Shown here: in pieces, positions 42,360-50,974 of the stretch
Numbering within the stretch: the stretch's first letter is position 1
How the letters are laid out: every line of letters begins with the position of its first letter
Assembly (NCBI GenBank): GCA_007859745.1
Contig: SMLU01000001.1
Location: forward strand, 1,736,001 to 1,800,000
Reading direction: 5' to 3'
Length of the DNA stretch: 64,000 nucleotides
DNA from: Phycisphaerae bacterium RAS1
GTDB lineage: Bacteria > Planctomycetota > Phycisphaerae > UBA1845 > Fen-1342
The notes under the pieces: generated by a model
Told to the model about the DNA's origin: nothing
Databases searched by the model: none
What the model saw: the letters and a program-made list of their open reading frames with translations, nothing else
Made by a program: the position numbers and the translations under genes

Positions 42360-45300
42360 GTGTTTCCGTCAGCCAATTCTCGTGACTGGACTCGATCGGA
42401 TCGTTGCCCAGTCAAGCTCAGCCGGGTGGTTTCGCTCGTCACGCTGGTTTGGGCGGCAGTTCTGTGCGAAACGCGGGGGGTCGAGGCGGCGACATTTCAA
42501 CCGCTGGGTCGGCTACCGGGTGACCCGTCGACGGCAATTGGGCGGCCGACGGCCGTCTCGGCGGACGGAAGCACGGTCGTTGGGTGGACTTCCGCGGTAG
42601 GTGAGTTCAATCGAAGGGGCTTTGTCTGGACCGCCGGGCAAGGAATGGTGGGCCTGATTTCGATTGACGGCTCCGCGTTCAACCGACCCTTCGACGTGTC
42701 CGGCGATGGCTCGCGAATCGTCGGAACGACGAGCTCCGGTTTTACGGCCATCGATTGGGTCAATCGGAAGCCGCGCGTGCTTCCGACCCCGTCCGTCGTC
42801 ACACTTTCGGAAGCGCGGGGCATTTCGGACGACGGACTTGTCGCCGTCGGCGCGTTTCACCACCCCGTTAGCTGGAATCCCGCAGCGCGGTGGCGCGGCG
42901 ATGACGTGGCTGAGCCACTGAGTGAGCAGATACTCTTTGAAGACAGCATCGCCCATGCGACCTCCGCCGACGGCGGCGTCATTGTGGGGACCCGGCGTGT
43001 TCCAGGTACGACCCCATACGCATTTCGCTGGACTGAGCAGACGGGGTTCCTTCCGCTCGTTTTCGGCCAAGTGTCCGGCACAGATGCTTATTGTCTGACA
43101 TCGGACGGAAACGCCGTCGCCGGCACAATTTCGGTTTCGACTTCGTTCATCTGGCAAGCTGGCATTGGAACTTTCGAATTACCATTGGTTCCGGGGACCA
43201 CGAGCTTCCAAGCATTTGGAATCTCGGACAGCCGCGCGGTGGTAGGACGCGCGTTCGGCGGCAGCAGCTTCCTCGAGCAGGCCGCAATCTGGACGCCCGA
43301 GCATGGCTCCCGACTTCTTGAAACGGCGCTTGAAGAGGAACACGGGCTCATCCTTCCCGGCTGGCACCTCAGCCGCGCGACGGCAATCACGCCGGACGGT
43401 CTGACCATTGTCGGCAGCGGCATCAATCCAGCGGGCATCGAGGAGGCGTGGATCGTCCGAGTTCCGGAACCCAGCGGCCTCGTACCACTTCTTCTGATGG
43501 CGTTCCTGCTGCGCCGGGCGCGATGTCGGGCTGCGTTTGGAGCGATTACCTTCCTCGCCTTGATCCACCTTGGGGGGCTGGCGCATGCCCAATGTCCGCC
43601 GGCTCCGCAACCTTGCAATGAGTTGTGCTGTAATTGTGATCACAATGATGCATACCCACCGCATGATCCAGGGCCGCCGATTACCGGAGTTGCGGCAAAG
43701 CGGGTTATCAGCGGCTACCCGTGCCAGACAGATGAAACGCTCTGGCCGTACAGCGAACAGTGGTGCCCGACGGCCGTTGTTCCGGTGTGCGCCGGCTCCT
43801 GGATTCGCCTGGTAGGATACGGGCTGGATTGCGATTTGTTTGGTCCAGAGAATCAGGCGTGCCACGATTGCATTCGCTACGACTGGGCCTGGTCACCCGT
43901 CTTCGTCGAGAACAGTCCAGACTTCATGGACACAGAGCAGGCATTTGCGGGGCCCCTCTACCATGACTTCGAGGGCGCCTTCTCAGTACAACTTGTTGGC
44001 GCGACAAACGGACCAAACGGGTGCCTCAACTCCGATGCCAGCGAGACTTGGACCGGCGGCCCGATCGAGTATCGCTTTCATGTGAATGCGCCTCACCTCA
44101 GCCAGACTGCAACACGTTATGTCCCACTCAATGATGATTTTGATGAATCACCAGAGCCGCTGGCAGACCCAATCTGGATGGACTGGGAGAACCCAGGATT
44201 ACTGCTTGGCGATGACGAACTCCGGTACCATACTTTGGGGACATCCCTGCCGTCCGTGACGGGATGGTGGCTCGCCGCGTCGGCAAACCAGATCCAAGTG
44301 TGGGGATATGATGGCACGTGGAAACGAATGACGCAGGATGCGGCTTATGCAACATCCAACATTGTAATCCTCGAGGGCGTGGAACGCTCAACGACGGTCG
44401 ATGAATACGGCTCGCTGACGGTGCAATTCTTGCCGAATAGCGAGGGCATCAACGAGGATTGGCGAGACGACCCACCCAGCATTGGTTGTGGGTGTGTCAT
44501 GAGCACAAACGAACCCAACAACCGCTTCTGGGTTCCATTCGTTGACCTTGATGTTCCCCCGGGCCTAGTCAACGGAGATCGGCGCGAGCTATCGGCGGGG
44601 TGGTTCATCCCGCTCAACAACGACGACGACAACGGAAACTGCAAAGAGGACTTGTCCGGTGACGACACGCCCTGCACGAGCGGATGCGCGAGTGAGGATG
44701 ATCTGGTCCAGGGGGGACTGCTCCTTGCACTCCGTGCGGGTGAGGATCCTGAAGCCAGCCCGGCCTACAACCACGGCACTGTGGCGATGTCTCTTCCCAA
44801 TCCTCCCGCGTTGCGATTGTGGGACAACCCGTCCCGCGCTGGAGCGCCCATCACTGACCTGACATGGTCGGACCTCGACGAGGCGTTGCCACCCGCGAGT
44901 TTCTACATCGAAGGCCTGAAGACGGGCACATGGAACATGAATGTTGAGTGGCAGGCTCCGCACTTTCTCGTCAAGGATCGCGTGAAAGTCACCGTATTCA
45001 AGGGCGACTTGCACATTGAAGGCATTCCTCCATGCCTGGAGAATAAGACGAGCTTCCCGAACGACTGCCCGATCGCATGTGTCGTCAGCGGTGAGCAGCG
45101 AGCCGTCGGCCTTGAGGTTCAGCCTGTGGACCTGCGGGCTGCCGTGAGGCTTTCATGGAGCCCACGCGTTACGATTCGGCTCGAGCCGGGGGGGCCGCCA
45201 ATTCAAGAGCAGCAGCAAGAGTACGACTACCTGGGCCGGCGCGTCGAGAAGGCGGTGACGACGTTCAACGGCTCCACGTGGGCGTCGTCGCCCGTGACTT

Positions 45301-46625
45301 CGCGGGTGCGCTTCGTCTACGACGGCTGGCTGCTGCTCGCGGAGCTGGACGGCGCTGCCAATAACACCGTCATTCGCAAGTACACCTGGGGCCTCGACCT
45401 GGCCGGTCTGAGCGGCTCCCTCAACGACCGTGCCTCCGCCGGCGGCATCGGCGGTCTGCTGGCGATGGAGGATCTCAATCCCGCCACCACGCAGTCGGGC
45501 GCGTATGTCTATTCGTACGACGCCAACGGCAACGTGAGCGAGCTGCTCGACGCTGACACGGGCGCCGTCGCCGCCCACTATGAATACGACGCGTACGGCA
45601 ACGCAACGACGCCGGCCGATCCGGCGGACGCCAACCCGTTCCGGTTCAGCACGAAGTACTTTGATCTTGACGCCGATGCCAACGCAGGACTTGGATATTG
45701 GGGTTATCGGTACTATTCGGCACGGTTGGGCCGGTGGCTTAGCCGCGACATGATCGGCGAACTGGGCGGTCTTCATCTTCTATCTTATTGCTCAAATCTG
45801 CCCATCGCCGCCGTCGACGCCATTGGCCTTGACGTTCGGTCACTAACAGCAGAGCAAAAAGCTGACCTGCCCGCAAATGCCGACATCCGTGATGTACCCG
45901 AGGCTCCCGGCGTCTGCCGCATCCACGTGTACACGCCGCACAATGACTATATCGGCAGCATAGATTTCGACTGCAGCGACAATCCGTGCAGCACGGTCGA
46001 CCAGGATGCTTCAATCCAAGCCGCCATGTTGGCGGCAAAATCGTTGGCTGCCGGCGCCGACCTTGACCGCGTTCGAAGAGCACTTTTGACCGGTGCCGCG
46101 GGCGCGGAATTCGCGATCCGCCTTGCCAACTGGCCCCTGGACACGGCCGTTGATACGATCGACTTTATCAATGACCCACAACTGGGTACATTTCTTGCGG
46201 TCGTTGTACCGGGAGCTGTTGGCCGCGCGTCAGCGCTCGCTCGGTGCGCCGCGCGCAACGTCGCTAATCCATGTTGCGACGCGACTGGCCGCATTCTCAG
46301 AAAGCTAACTCAGCCCGAGCGAGACGTACTACGAACCGAAGGGCGAGCCATCTGGGAAGCACACGCAAAGATCAGAGCACAACAACAGGGATTAGAGGTG
46401 CATCACCGAATTCCACTCGAGTACGCTCATCTATTTCCCAGCGTCAATCCGAATCGCTTGACCAATCTGGTTGGAGTGCCGGCAGTGCCACACTCCGATA
46501 TTACACAAGCGTGGCTTCGGTGGGGCCGCAATCTGGGACATGAGCCCACTAGCGTTGATGTCATGACGCAGGCGTGCAGAATCGACGAACAGTTCGGGGA
46601 CGTGTTTAGAAGTGTTCCACCGTAG
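42360..46625 (+). CDS. Mosaic secreted HAF/PEP-CTERM/RHS protein with HNH nuclease toxin
   Basis: 1421 residues from GTG 42360 (AAGGGGA upstream). Residues 20-45 are signal-like. About 45-365 are HAF-type repeats (AVSADGSTVVGW, GISDDGLVAVG). A PEP-CTERM motif VPEPSG at 368 is followed by a hydrophobic span and Arg-rich end, which normally ends a protein. Here the frame runs on into a second signal-like stretch (FLALIHLGGLAHAQ), a ~520-residue unrecognised AT-richer part, an RHS end segment (about 945-1155, GYRYYSARLGRWLSRDMIG) and a variable tip. The tip has HNH-type HHRIPLEYAHLFP at 1348 and NRLTNLVGVP, a polymorphic nuclease toxin. The SUKH gene behind it is the likely immunity. Confidence 0.8.
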   Translation: MFPSANSRDWTRSDRCPVKLSRVVSLVTLVWAAVLCETRGVEAATFQPLGRLPGDPSTAIGRPTAVSADGSTVVGWTSAVGEFNRRGFVWTAGQGMVGLISIDGSAFNRPFDVSGDGSRIVGTTSSGFTAIDWVNRKPRVLPTPSVVTLSEARGISDDGLVAVGAFHHPVSWNPAARWRGDDVAEPLSEQILFEDSIAHATSADGGVIVGTRRVPGTTPYAFRWTEQTGFLPLVFGQVSGTDAYCLTSDGNAVAGTISVSTSFIWQAGIGTFELPLVPGTTSFQAFGISDSRAVVGRAFGGSSFLEQAAIWTPEHGSRLLETALEEEHGLILPGWHLSRATAITPDGLTIVGSGINPAGIEEAWIVRVPEPSGLVPLLLMAFLLRRARCRAAFGAITFLALIHLGGLAHAQCPPAPQPCNELCCNCDHNDAYPPHDPGPPITGVAAKRVISGYPCQTDETLWPYSEQWCPTAVVPVCAGSWIRLVGYGLDCDLFGPENQACHDCIRYDWAWSPVFVENSPDFMDTEQAFAGPLYHDFEGAFSVQLVGATNGPNGCLNSDASETWTGGPIEYRFHVNAPHLSQTATRYVPLNDDFDESPEPLADPIWMDWENPGLLLGDDELRYHTLGTSLPSVTGWWLAASANQIQVWGYDGTWKRMTQDAAYATSNIVILEGVERSTTVDEYGSLTVQFLPNSEGINEDWRDDPPSIGCGCVMSTNEPNNRFWVPFVDLDVPPGLVNGDRRELSAGWFIPLNNDDDNGNCKEDLSGDDTPCTSGCASEDDLVQGGLLLALRAGEDPEASPAYNHGTVAMSLPNPPALRLWDNPSRAGAPITDLTWSDLDEALPPASFYIEGLKTGTWNMNVEWQAPHFLVKDRVKVTVFKGDLHIEGIPPCLENKTSFPNDCPIACVVSGEQRAVGLEVQPVDLRAAVRLSWSPRVTIRLEPGGPPIQEQQQEYDYLGRRVEKAVTTFNGSTWASSPVTSRVRFVYDGWLLLAELDGAANNTVIRKYTWGLDLAGLSGSLNDRASAGGIGGLLAMEDLNPATTQSGAYVYSYDANGNVSELLDADTGAVAAHYEYDAYGNATTPADPADANPFRFSTKYFDLDADANAGLGYWGYRYYSARLGRWLSRDMIGELGGLHLLSYCSNLPIAAVDAIGLDVRSLTAEQKADLPANADIRDVPEAPGVCRIHVYTPHNDYIGSIDFDCSDNPCSTVDQDASIQAAMLAAKSLAAGADLDRVRRALLTGAAGAEFAIRLANWPLDTAVDTIDFINDPQLGTFLAVVVPGAVGRASALARCAARNVANPCCDATGRILRKLTQPERDVLRTEGRAIWEAHAKIRAQQQGLEVHHRIPLEYAHLFPSVNPNRLTNLVGVPAVPHSDITQAWLRWGRNLGHEPTSVDVMTQACRIDEQFGDVFRSVPP

Positions 46626-46637
46626 AATGGTTGAGCA

Positions 46638-47174
46638 ATGAACAGCAGAATAGTCGGTTTGTTGACTCGAATACCTAGCAACCTCAAGGCACATGGCGCG
46701 ACGGATGATGAACTAGATGGGTTTGTCGCTCGCACACACGTGGCGCTACCCACTCCACTGCGCGACTGGCTTAAGTTAAGTAATGGACCTACCTTCGGCG
46801 AGGGTGGGTGGTGTGGTGTGCGCAGCGCATCCAAGCCCAACATCGACATTGAGCGTTTGTATCGACATGAGCTGTTTTCTTCCTGGCAGAGGCGGGGATG
46901 GGTGCCCGTGTCGTCTAACGGATGCGGTTCCTACTACGGAGTCCCAACACAAAATGACTTTGGCGACGGGTACCCCGTCTTATTTTTTGACCACGAAATC
47001 GACTTCGATCATCCGCAGTACGTTGTCAGCTCAGCGATTGAGATGTTCGTCCAGTTCATGTTAGAAAAGGAACTCGGCGAGACGCTATGGCCATTTGACA
47101 AGGCGTATGTGCTTGAGATCGACCCGCAGATTGTTCGCGTGCGCGGCGCGCCGCTGCCATGGTGTGTAGAGTAG
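46638..47174 (+). CDS. SUKH (SMI1/KNR4) family immunity protein
   Basis: 178 residues, starting 12 bp after the toxin stop. The SMI1/KNR4 core is seen in LPTPLRDWLKLSNGPTFGE near residue 35, followed by strands and FFDHEIDFDHPQYVVSSAIEMFVQFM. SUKH proteins are the most common immunity partners of nuclease-type polymorphic toxins and bind the toxin tip. The position right behind an HNH tip makes a cognate pair very likely. The local GC content is lower than in the phage genes, a sign of recent transfer. Confidence 0.82.
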   Translation: MNSRIVGLLTRIPSNLKAHGATDDELDGFVARTHVALPTPLRDWLKLSNGPTFGEGGWCGVRSASKPNIDIERLYRHELFSSWQRRGWVPVSSNGCGSYYGVPTQNDFGDGYPVLFFDHEIDFDHPQYVVSSAIEMFVQFMLEKELGETLWPFDKAYVLEIDPQIVRVRGAPLPWCVE

Positions 47175-47405
47175 ATATGGGCGCGCAGTTCCACAACTTC
47201 GAATCCAAAATATACGAACGCCTCGCCTTGAGTTTCGAGAGAGCGCGCGGGTCCACGAGCGCAGGTCCAAAATGTCGGCGATCCCTGAATCACGCGTCGG
47301 AGTCGCCGCTAACTTGATTGGCCCGCCGCGAACGGGACGTTCGGCCGGCGCCGAATCGCTCAACGTGCGCAGCGGCCGCGCGGGTCGTTTCAGGGAGGGT
47401 CAAGA

Positions 47406-47528
47406 ATGTCGGCGCTTCCCGAGATTCTCCGAATGGACCGGCCTTGGAGTGGAGTTTTGTTCGCGGGTCACGACCGCTGGCCTGAAATCGGTGCGTGGAA
47501 CCGCCGCAATCGCGCAGCAATAGCATAG
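47406..47528 (+). CDS. Short ORF before the IS, 40 aa
   Basis: ATG 47406 has GGGAGGG 6 bases upstream, a strong site. The peptide (MSALPEILRMDRPWSGVLF, then AGHDRWPEIGAWN) is rich in Trp and looks protein-like. It could be a complete small protein or the start of a gene truncated near the IS. A similar ATGTCGGCG start sequence lies at 47,270 (MSAIPESRVG). No function is assigned. The rest of 47,175-47,405 holds nothing clear. Confidence 0.35.
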   Translation: MSALPEILRMDRPWSGVLFAGHDRWPEIGAWNRRNRAAIA

Positions 47529-47543
47529 CGGAATCGGCCGAAG

Positions 47544-48727
47544 TGTCGCAATCGAGTTGTGAGATGTTGATCGCTCAGGCCGCGTCACGTTCGTAGTGAC
47601 GCAGCAGGCCGCCGAGGAAGCGCCGGCAGCGGACGCGGCCAACCTCTTCCGGCGCAATCGTCGTGCGTGGCGGCGGTTCGTGCGAGGCGGCGAGAGCCTC
47701 CGGCAGCGTTCGATTCCCGAGTCCCTGATGTGGCCGATGGCGATTGAAGAATGTGACGTACTCGCGCACGATGTGATCAAGATGGCCAAGGCTGAAGCAA
47801 AGGAAATGGTTGAGGCATTCGCGCTTGATCGATCCGATCCACGACTCCGCATGGGCGTTCGCGTCCGGCGCGAGCACGGGCGTGCGAATGCGCTTTATTC
47901 CGGCGTTGAGGAACACGCAGTCGAAGCCCTGCGAGAATTTGGTGTCACGATCGTGGACGACGAACTCCGCCGGCAGCTTGTTTTCCTCGAGCCACATGAT
48001 GACGTTGCGGGCCTGCTGCTGCACCCAGCGCTCGTTGGGATTGAGGGTGGCCGGGGACACCCAGACTCTCCTGGTACCGACGTGAATAAACGCCACGGAC
48101 CAGGCCATCCGCATCCCGAAGGGCGTGATCACGTTCTTCGTGAAGAAATCGCACGCGACGAGCGTGTTCAGGTGCAACCGGATAAACTTGCGCCAGACGG
48201 TTTCTTCGGCTTTGCCGCGCCGATGTGACGACGGTGTCAGGCCCGCGGCCTTGAGCATGCTTCGGACCGAATTCTTACAGATTCGCAGGCGCAGCTTCCG
48301 CAACTCGCCCTGAATCCGCCGATAGCCCCAGCCCAGGTTTTCCTTGGCGAGGCACTTCACGATCTCGCACACATCCCGAGCAATCTTCGGCCTGCCGACC
48401 GGCTTGGACCGACGCCCTTCGCGCTGATCGACAACCCAACGAGAATACGTTCCTGGTGCCACGATGCCGATGATGTCGGCGACCTCGTGATTGAGTTCTG
48501 CACCGATAGCGAGCAACCGATCGCGATCATCGGGCGTTGGAATGACTCGGTTGCCGCCGAGTTTGCGGCGGAGGATATCGACTTGTGCTCTGAGGAATCG
48601 TACGCGAGCATCGCGTCGCGCAGCGCCGGCTTCCATAAGGAGATTGAAGAGCACGTAGAACCAGCGAACCATGACTGAGCCTCGAACCTGATGATGAAAA
48701 AACACGCGAGAAATCAGGCTGGCGACA
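47544..48727. mobile_element. Insertion sequence with DDE integrase-core transposase
   Basis: About 1.18 kb around the transposase gene. Candidate ends are inverted: TGTCGCAA at 47,544 and its complement ending GCGACA at 48,722-48,727, the arms agreeing at TGTCGC and then at scattered bases. No target duplication could be fixed by eye. The element is inserted just after the toxin/immunity region, at the left edge of the defence island. The borders are provisional. Confidence 0.55.
47575..48705 (-). CDS. Transposase, integrase-core (rve) DDE family
   Basis: 376 codons in the open frame; ATG 48672 (MVRWFYVLFNLLMEAGA) is a likely real start, giving about 365 residues. An N-terminal helical HTH-like region (GWGYRRIQGELRKLRLRI, as in IS3/IS481 relatives) precedes the catalytic core. 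The acidic triad is visible as ACDFF, VVHDRDTKF and HAESWIGSIKRE. A typical C-terminal end FNRHRPHQGL follows. It would catalyse movement of its own element. The gene appears intact. Confidence 0.88.
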   Translation of the reverse strand: MFFHHQVRGSVMVRWFYVLFNLLMEAGAARRDARVRFLRAQVDILRRKLGGNRVIPTPDDRDRLLAIGAELNHEVADIIGIVAPGTYSRWVVDQREGRRSKPVGRPKIARDVCEIVKCLAKENLGWGYRRIQGELRKLRLRICKNSVRSMLKAAGLTPSSHRRGKAEETVWRKFIRLHLNTLVACDFFTKNVITPFGMRMAWSVAFIHVGTRRVWVSPATLNPNERWVQQQARNVIMWLEENKLPAEFVVHDRDTKFSQGFDCVFLNAGIKRIRTPVLAPDANAHAESWIGSIKRECLNHFLCFSLGHLDHIVREYVTFFNRHRPHQGLGNRTLPEALAASHEPPPRTTIAPEEVGRVRCRRFLGGLLRHYERDAA

Positions 48728-48915
48728 TTATTGACCCGCGCTGGCGGGCTGCCAACGTCGAGGGGCCGTTATTGACAGGCGCCCGAAGCACGCGGGCGAC
48801 TTGCGCCGGCTGCTCGCCGGCCTGCCGTCGTCGCAGGAGGCGCGGGCTTGGAGCGCGGCAAGGCGGCCGGCCCTGTCGCGCGCCTCATAACCCCGCACGA
48901 CCGATTTCGATGTCT

Positions 48916-48999
48916 GGTTCCCTCCTCCGATCCGAACCCTCATGGTTCGCTTCACTCAGGCGGGCCGAACCTTAGGGGTTCGGTTCGGTGGAGGGAAAC
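48916..48999 (+). ncRNA. Possible structured RNA (nested hairpin)
   Basis: An outer stem pairs GTTCCCTCC-x-CCGA-x-CCGAACCC with GGGTTCGGTTCGGTGGAGGGAAAC, with two mismatches. An inner stem pairs GGTTCG with CGAACC. An intrinsic terminator follows at 49,005 on the same strand. This is compatible with a short stable transcript, but may be only a decayed tRNA-associated or attachment sequence. Confidence 0.3.
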
Positions 49000-49004
49000 G
49001 GACT

Positions 49005-49042
49005 CGAAAAAGTCTCTATTCATCCGTAGAGGCTTTTTTTCG
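49005..49042. terminator. Intrinsic terminator, bidirectional
   Basis: CGAAAAAG and CTCTA pair with TAGAG and CTTTTTTTCG (one mismatch) around an 8-base loop, with seven Ts on the right side and five As on the left. It should act rightward and possibly leftward. Confidence 0.7.
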
Positions 49043-49106
49043 AGGAGAGTGCGGTTCCCTCTAGTTGACCGGCCGTATCGAAATCGGCCGACCGAGTGGT
49101 TAACGC

Positions 49107-49145
49107 ACAACGCCCGGGCAGAGACGCCTGGGCGTTGTCGTTTTT
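49107..49145 (+). terminator. Intrinsic terminator
   Basis: ACAACGCCCGGGC pairs with GCCTGGGCGTTGT (12 of 13) around a 6-base loop. CG and then five Ts follow. With the terminator 65 bp upstream it insulates the recombinase/defence block from its left side. Confidence 0.7.
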
Positions 49146-49344
49146 ATCGCGAGCGTTCGCAAGGATTTATCGCTGTCCCGCCCGCGGCAGTGTCTCTCGG
49201 CACCGGCATCTCGGTGACACGGATGAGCGCTTTCCGACCCGCCGGCGCCGACGGTTTGCCCGTTGTCTCTGAGTCTCTGCACGTCGCCGACCGCGGGGTT
49301 AACGGCGGTCCAAAACCGCACGGGCGGCAATGTCTCGCGCTGCC

Positions 49345-49439
49345 ATAACCCGATCGACCGTCGCGAAAGAAAAGTCTCGGGTTATGTCGGTTTGGAGATA
49401 ACCCGGCGCAGAGCATCGAAAAATCGACCGGCGGGTTAT
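49345..49439. repeat. Four ATAACCCG motifs in alternating orientation
   Basis: ATAACCCG occurs at 49,345-49,352 and 49,398-49,405, and its complement CGGGTTAT at 49,378-49,385 and 49,432-49,439. A fifth copy lies at 53,455-53,462, just after the recombinase module. Inverted, spaced copies like these are typical of binding sites for a dimeric regulator or a site-specific recombinase. Confidence 0.4.
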
Positions 49440-49481
49440 TGCGACGCGAGTGCCGATCGGATCGATCACGCACTTAGAACG

Positions 49482-50552
49482 TCAGGCTCGTAGCCCGAGG
49501 CCACGCAGGATATCGTTGCGCTGCCGCGGGTTGTGTCGAACAAGAAGATCAGAGAGCCGCCGAACATCCTCAGGCGTTTTCAGCAACTTGCCGCGCGACC
49601 CCATCGGCCAGCTGTAGCCCGACACGAGTCGTGCTCGAACCATGTCGTCGTATGGAACGGGATTCTCGAACCGCACGACGAGCTCAAACGGTGCCTGAAT
49701 TGGCCACTCGTCGTTGCCAAGCTCGGGGTTGATCGGCCCGGCCATACGCCAGAGCGAATGGACAGCGTCGACCCGAGGGTCGTCGGCCAGTTCCGGGACA
49801 CCCGCGATATTTTTTGAGGTGCAGAACAGTTGCAGTTCGCCCGGCTGGGCGCGCTCGCCCGTCGACCACCCGTCCAGGAAGTCGTTCGTCTCAAAGCTGT
49901 CCTCGCGGTCGAGCCAATGCGCAGCGTACGCGCAGATTCGTACGTGCCTGTGCGATCTTCGCGTGTTGCCATTGTCATCATGTTCACTGGCGCGTCGACC
50001 TGATTGCCGCAACCGCCGTCGACCGGCGCTAAACGCAGACCGCTCCGGGTCTGGCCTACGGCCAAGAATTGCGAGCGCAGCCCGATCACCCGAAAGTTGT
50101 GAGCCTGCGTCGACCGTTGGCTTGCGCGGTGGTTCGGTTGCCGCCGCCCAGACCTGTTTGAAGAACTGGACCGCGTCATCGACCGCTTTAGGGGCGTTGC
50201 TAACAACCACCGCTTCCTGCAATAGCTCGAATCCGGCGCGCGTCAAATTGGCACTTCCGATAGCGAGGATCCGTTGATCGAGGAGATAGAGCTTGGCATG
50301 AAGGCCTGGAAATACACGCACTCTTGCAAGCTTCTGCAGCTTCTTCAATTCGGTCCACTGTGCATCCGCGAGCTTCGGGTTCGAGGTGTCCAGTCCGAAG
50401 ACAATCCGCGTTCGTCCCGGGTTGAGAGATCGAAGGAACCGGCTGGCACCAGCTCCGATGAAGCCGGTGAGGATATCGAGTTGCTGACAGTCTCCAAGCT
50501 GCTTCTGGACTGCCGCGACTGCGCGCTGCGGACTTCGAAAGAACTGAATCAC
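49482..50552 (-). CDS. PLD-family nuclease-like protein
   Basis: 356 residues. One HKD motif is complete: H85-x-K87-x4-D92, then GS-x-N at 99-102 (LHAKLYLLDQ ... GSANLTRAGF). Proteins with a single HKD motif usually dimerise to form the phosphodiesterase site. This fits a PLD-type nuclease such as those in restriction and phage-defence loci. The C-terminal half (LQLFCTSKNIAGVPEL, WPIQAPFELVVRFENPVPYDDMV) is unrecognised and may bind DNA. A central stretch (about 165-205) is Arg-rich and of poorer quality, so a compensated frameshift is possible. It faces away from the recombinase operon. Confidence 0.65.
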   Translation of the reverse strand: MIQFFRSPQRAVAAVQKQLGDCQQLDILTGFIGAGASRFLRSLNPGRTRIVFGLDTSNPKLADAQWTELKKLQKLARVRVFPGLHAKLYLLDQRILAIGSANLTRAGFELLQEAVVVSNAPKAVDDAVQFFKQVWAAATEPPRKPTVDAGSQLSGDRAALAILGRRPDPERSAFSAGRRRLRQSGRRASEHDDNGNTRRSHRHVRICAYAAHWLDREDSFETNDFLDGWSTGERAQPGELQLFCTSKNIAGVPELADDPRVDAVHSLWRMAGPINPELGNDEWPIQAPFELVVRFENPVPYDDMVRARLVSGYSWPMGSRGKLLKTPEDVRRLSDLLVRHNPRQRNDILRGLGLRA

Positions 50553-50737
50553 GATTTGCCTCTGTGCGCACGAACCCTCGCTTCACGCTGAAGATGAAAC
50601 ATTGGCGCTGGGCGGCTGAATGTCAACCGGTCGATTGCGGTCAGCGGACACGTCATTTCTCAACGGCGTACATAACGGGCAGAGGGTTGCGACCGGCGCG
50701 TTATGCACGGCGCGCAGGTCGAACGAGGAGTCTGCCC

Positions 50738-50974
50738 ATGCCGACGCGCACGGAAGCGCCGCTCGATCCGTCCGAACGCCGCCGACAAGTCGCATCGATT
50801 CTCGCGCGCGGCGTCATTCGCCAGCGCCGGCAGGCGAAACTGACCGGACTCGTCGATTCTCAGAAATCCGCGCCCGCCGCCGAAAATCGCCTTGAGGTTT
50901 CCCGCGAAAGGAGGCTCAGTGTGTCTGACGGTACCCGCGGGTTCACGATGCGGGCCGACGGAGACGATGCATGA
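50738..50974 (+). CDS. Small protein of the recombinase module, 78 aa
   Basis: ATG 50738 with GAGGAG 8 bases upstream. The sequence (ERRRQVASILARGVIRQRRQAK) matches the style of the short proteins that precede DUF2924 and large serine recombinase genes in many bacteria (recollection of a recurrent gene trio). Its function is unknown. The stop overlaps the DUF2924 start in an ATGA, so all three are coupled. Confidence 0.6.
   Translation: MPTRTEAPLDPSERRRQVASILARGVIRQRRQAKLTGLVDSQKSAPAAENRLEVSRERRLSVSDGTRGFTMRADGDDA

Larger units (their letters stand above)
48728..49481. other. Structured intergenic region at the edge of the defence island
   Basis: 754 bp without a convincing gene. It holds a nested hairpin (48,916-48,999), two intrinsic terminators (49,005-49,042 and 49,107-49,145) and a cluster of ATAACCCG motifs (49,345-49,439). 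Leftward frames over the hairpin give repetitive Arg/Gly-rich text and are not believed. The region may hold the end of an integrated element. Confidence 0.5.

Noticed and set aside
47596-48228. 210-codon rightward frame within the IS
   Set aside because: Complement of the transposase gene, whose catalytic motifs are intact on the other strand.
48850-48935. Second CTCATAA loop suggesting another CAT tRNA
   Set aside because: The flanking bases do not form an anticodon stem, and no matching D arm, T arm or acceptor could be found.
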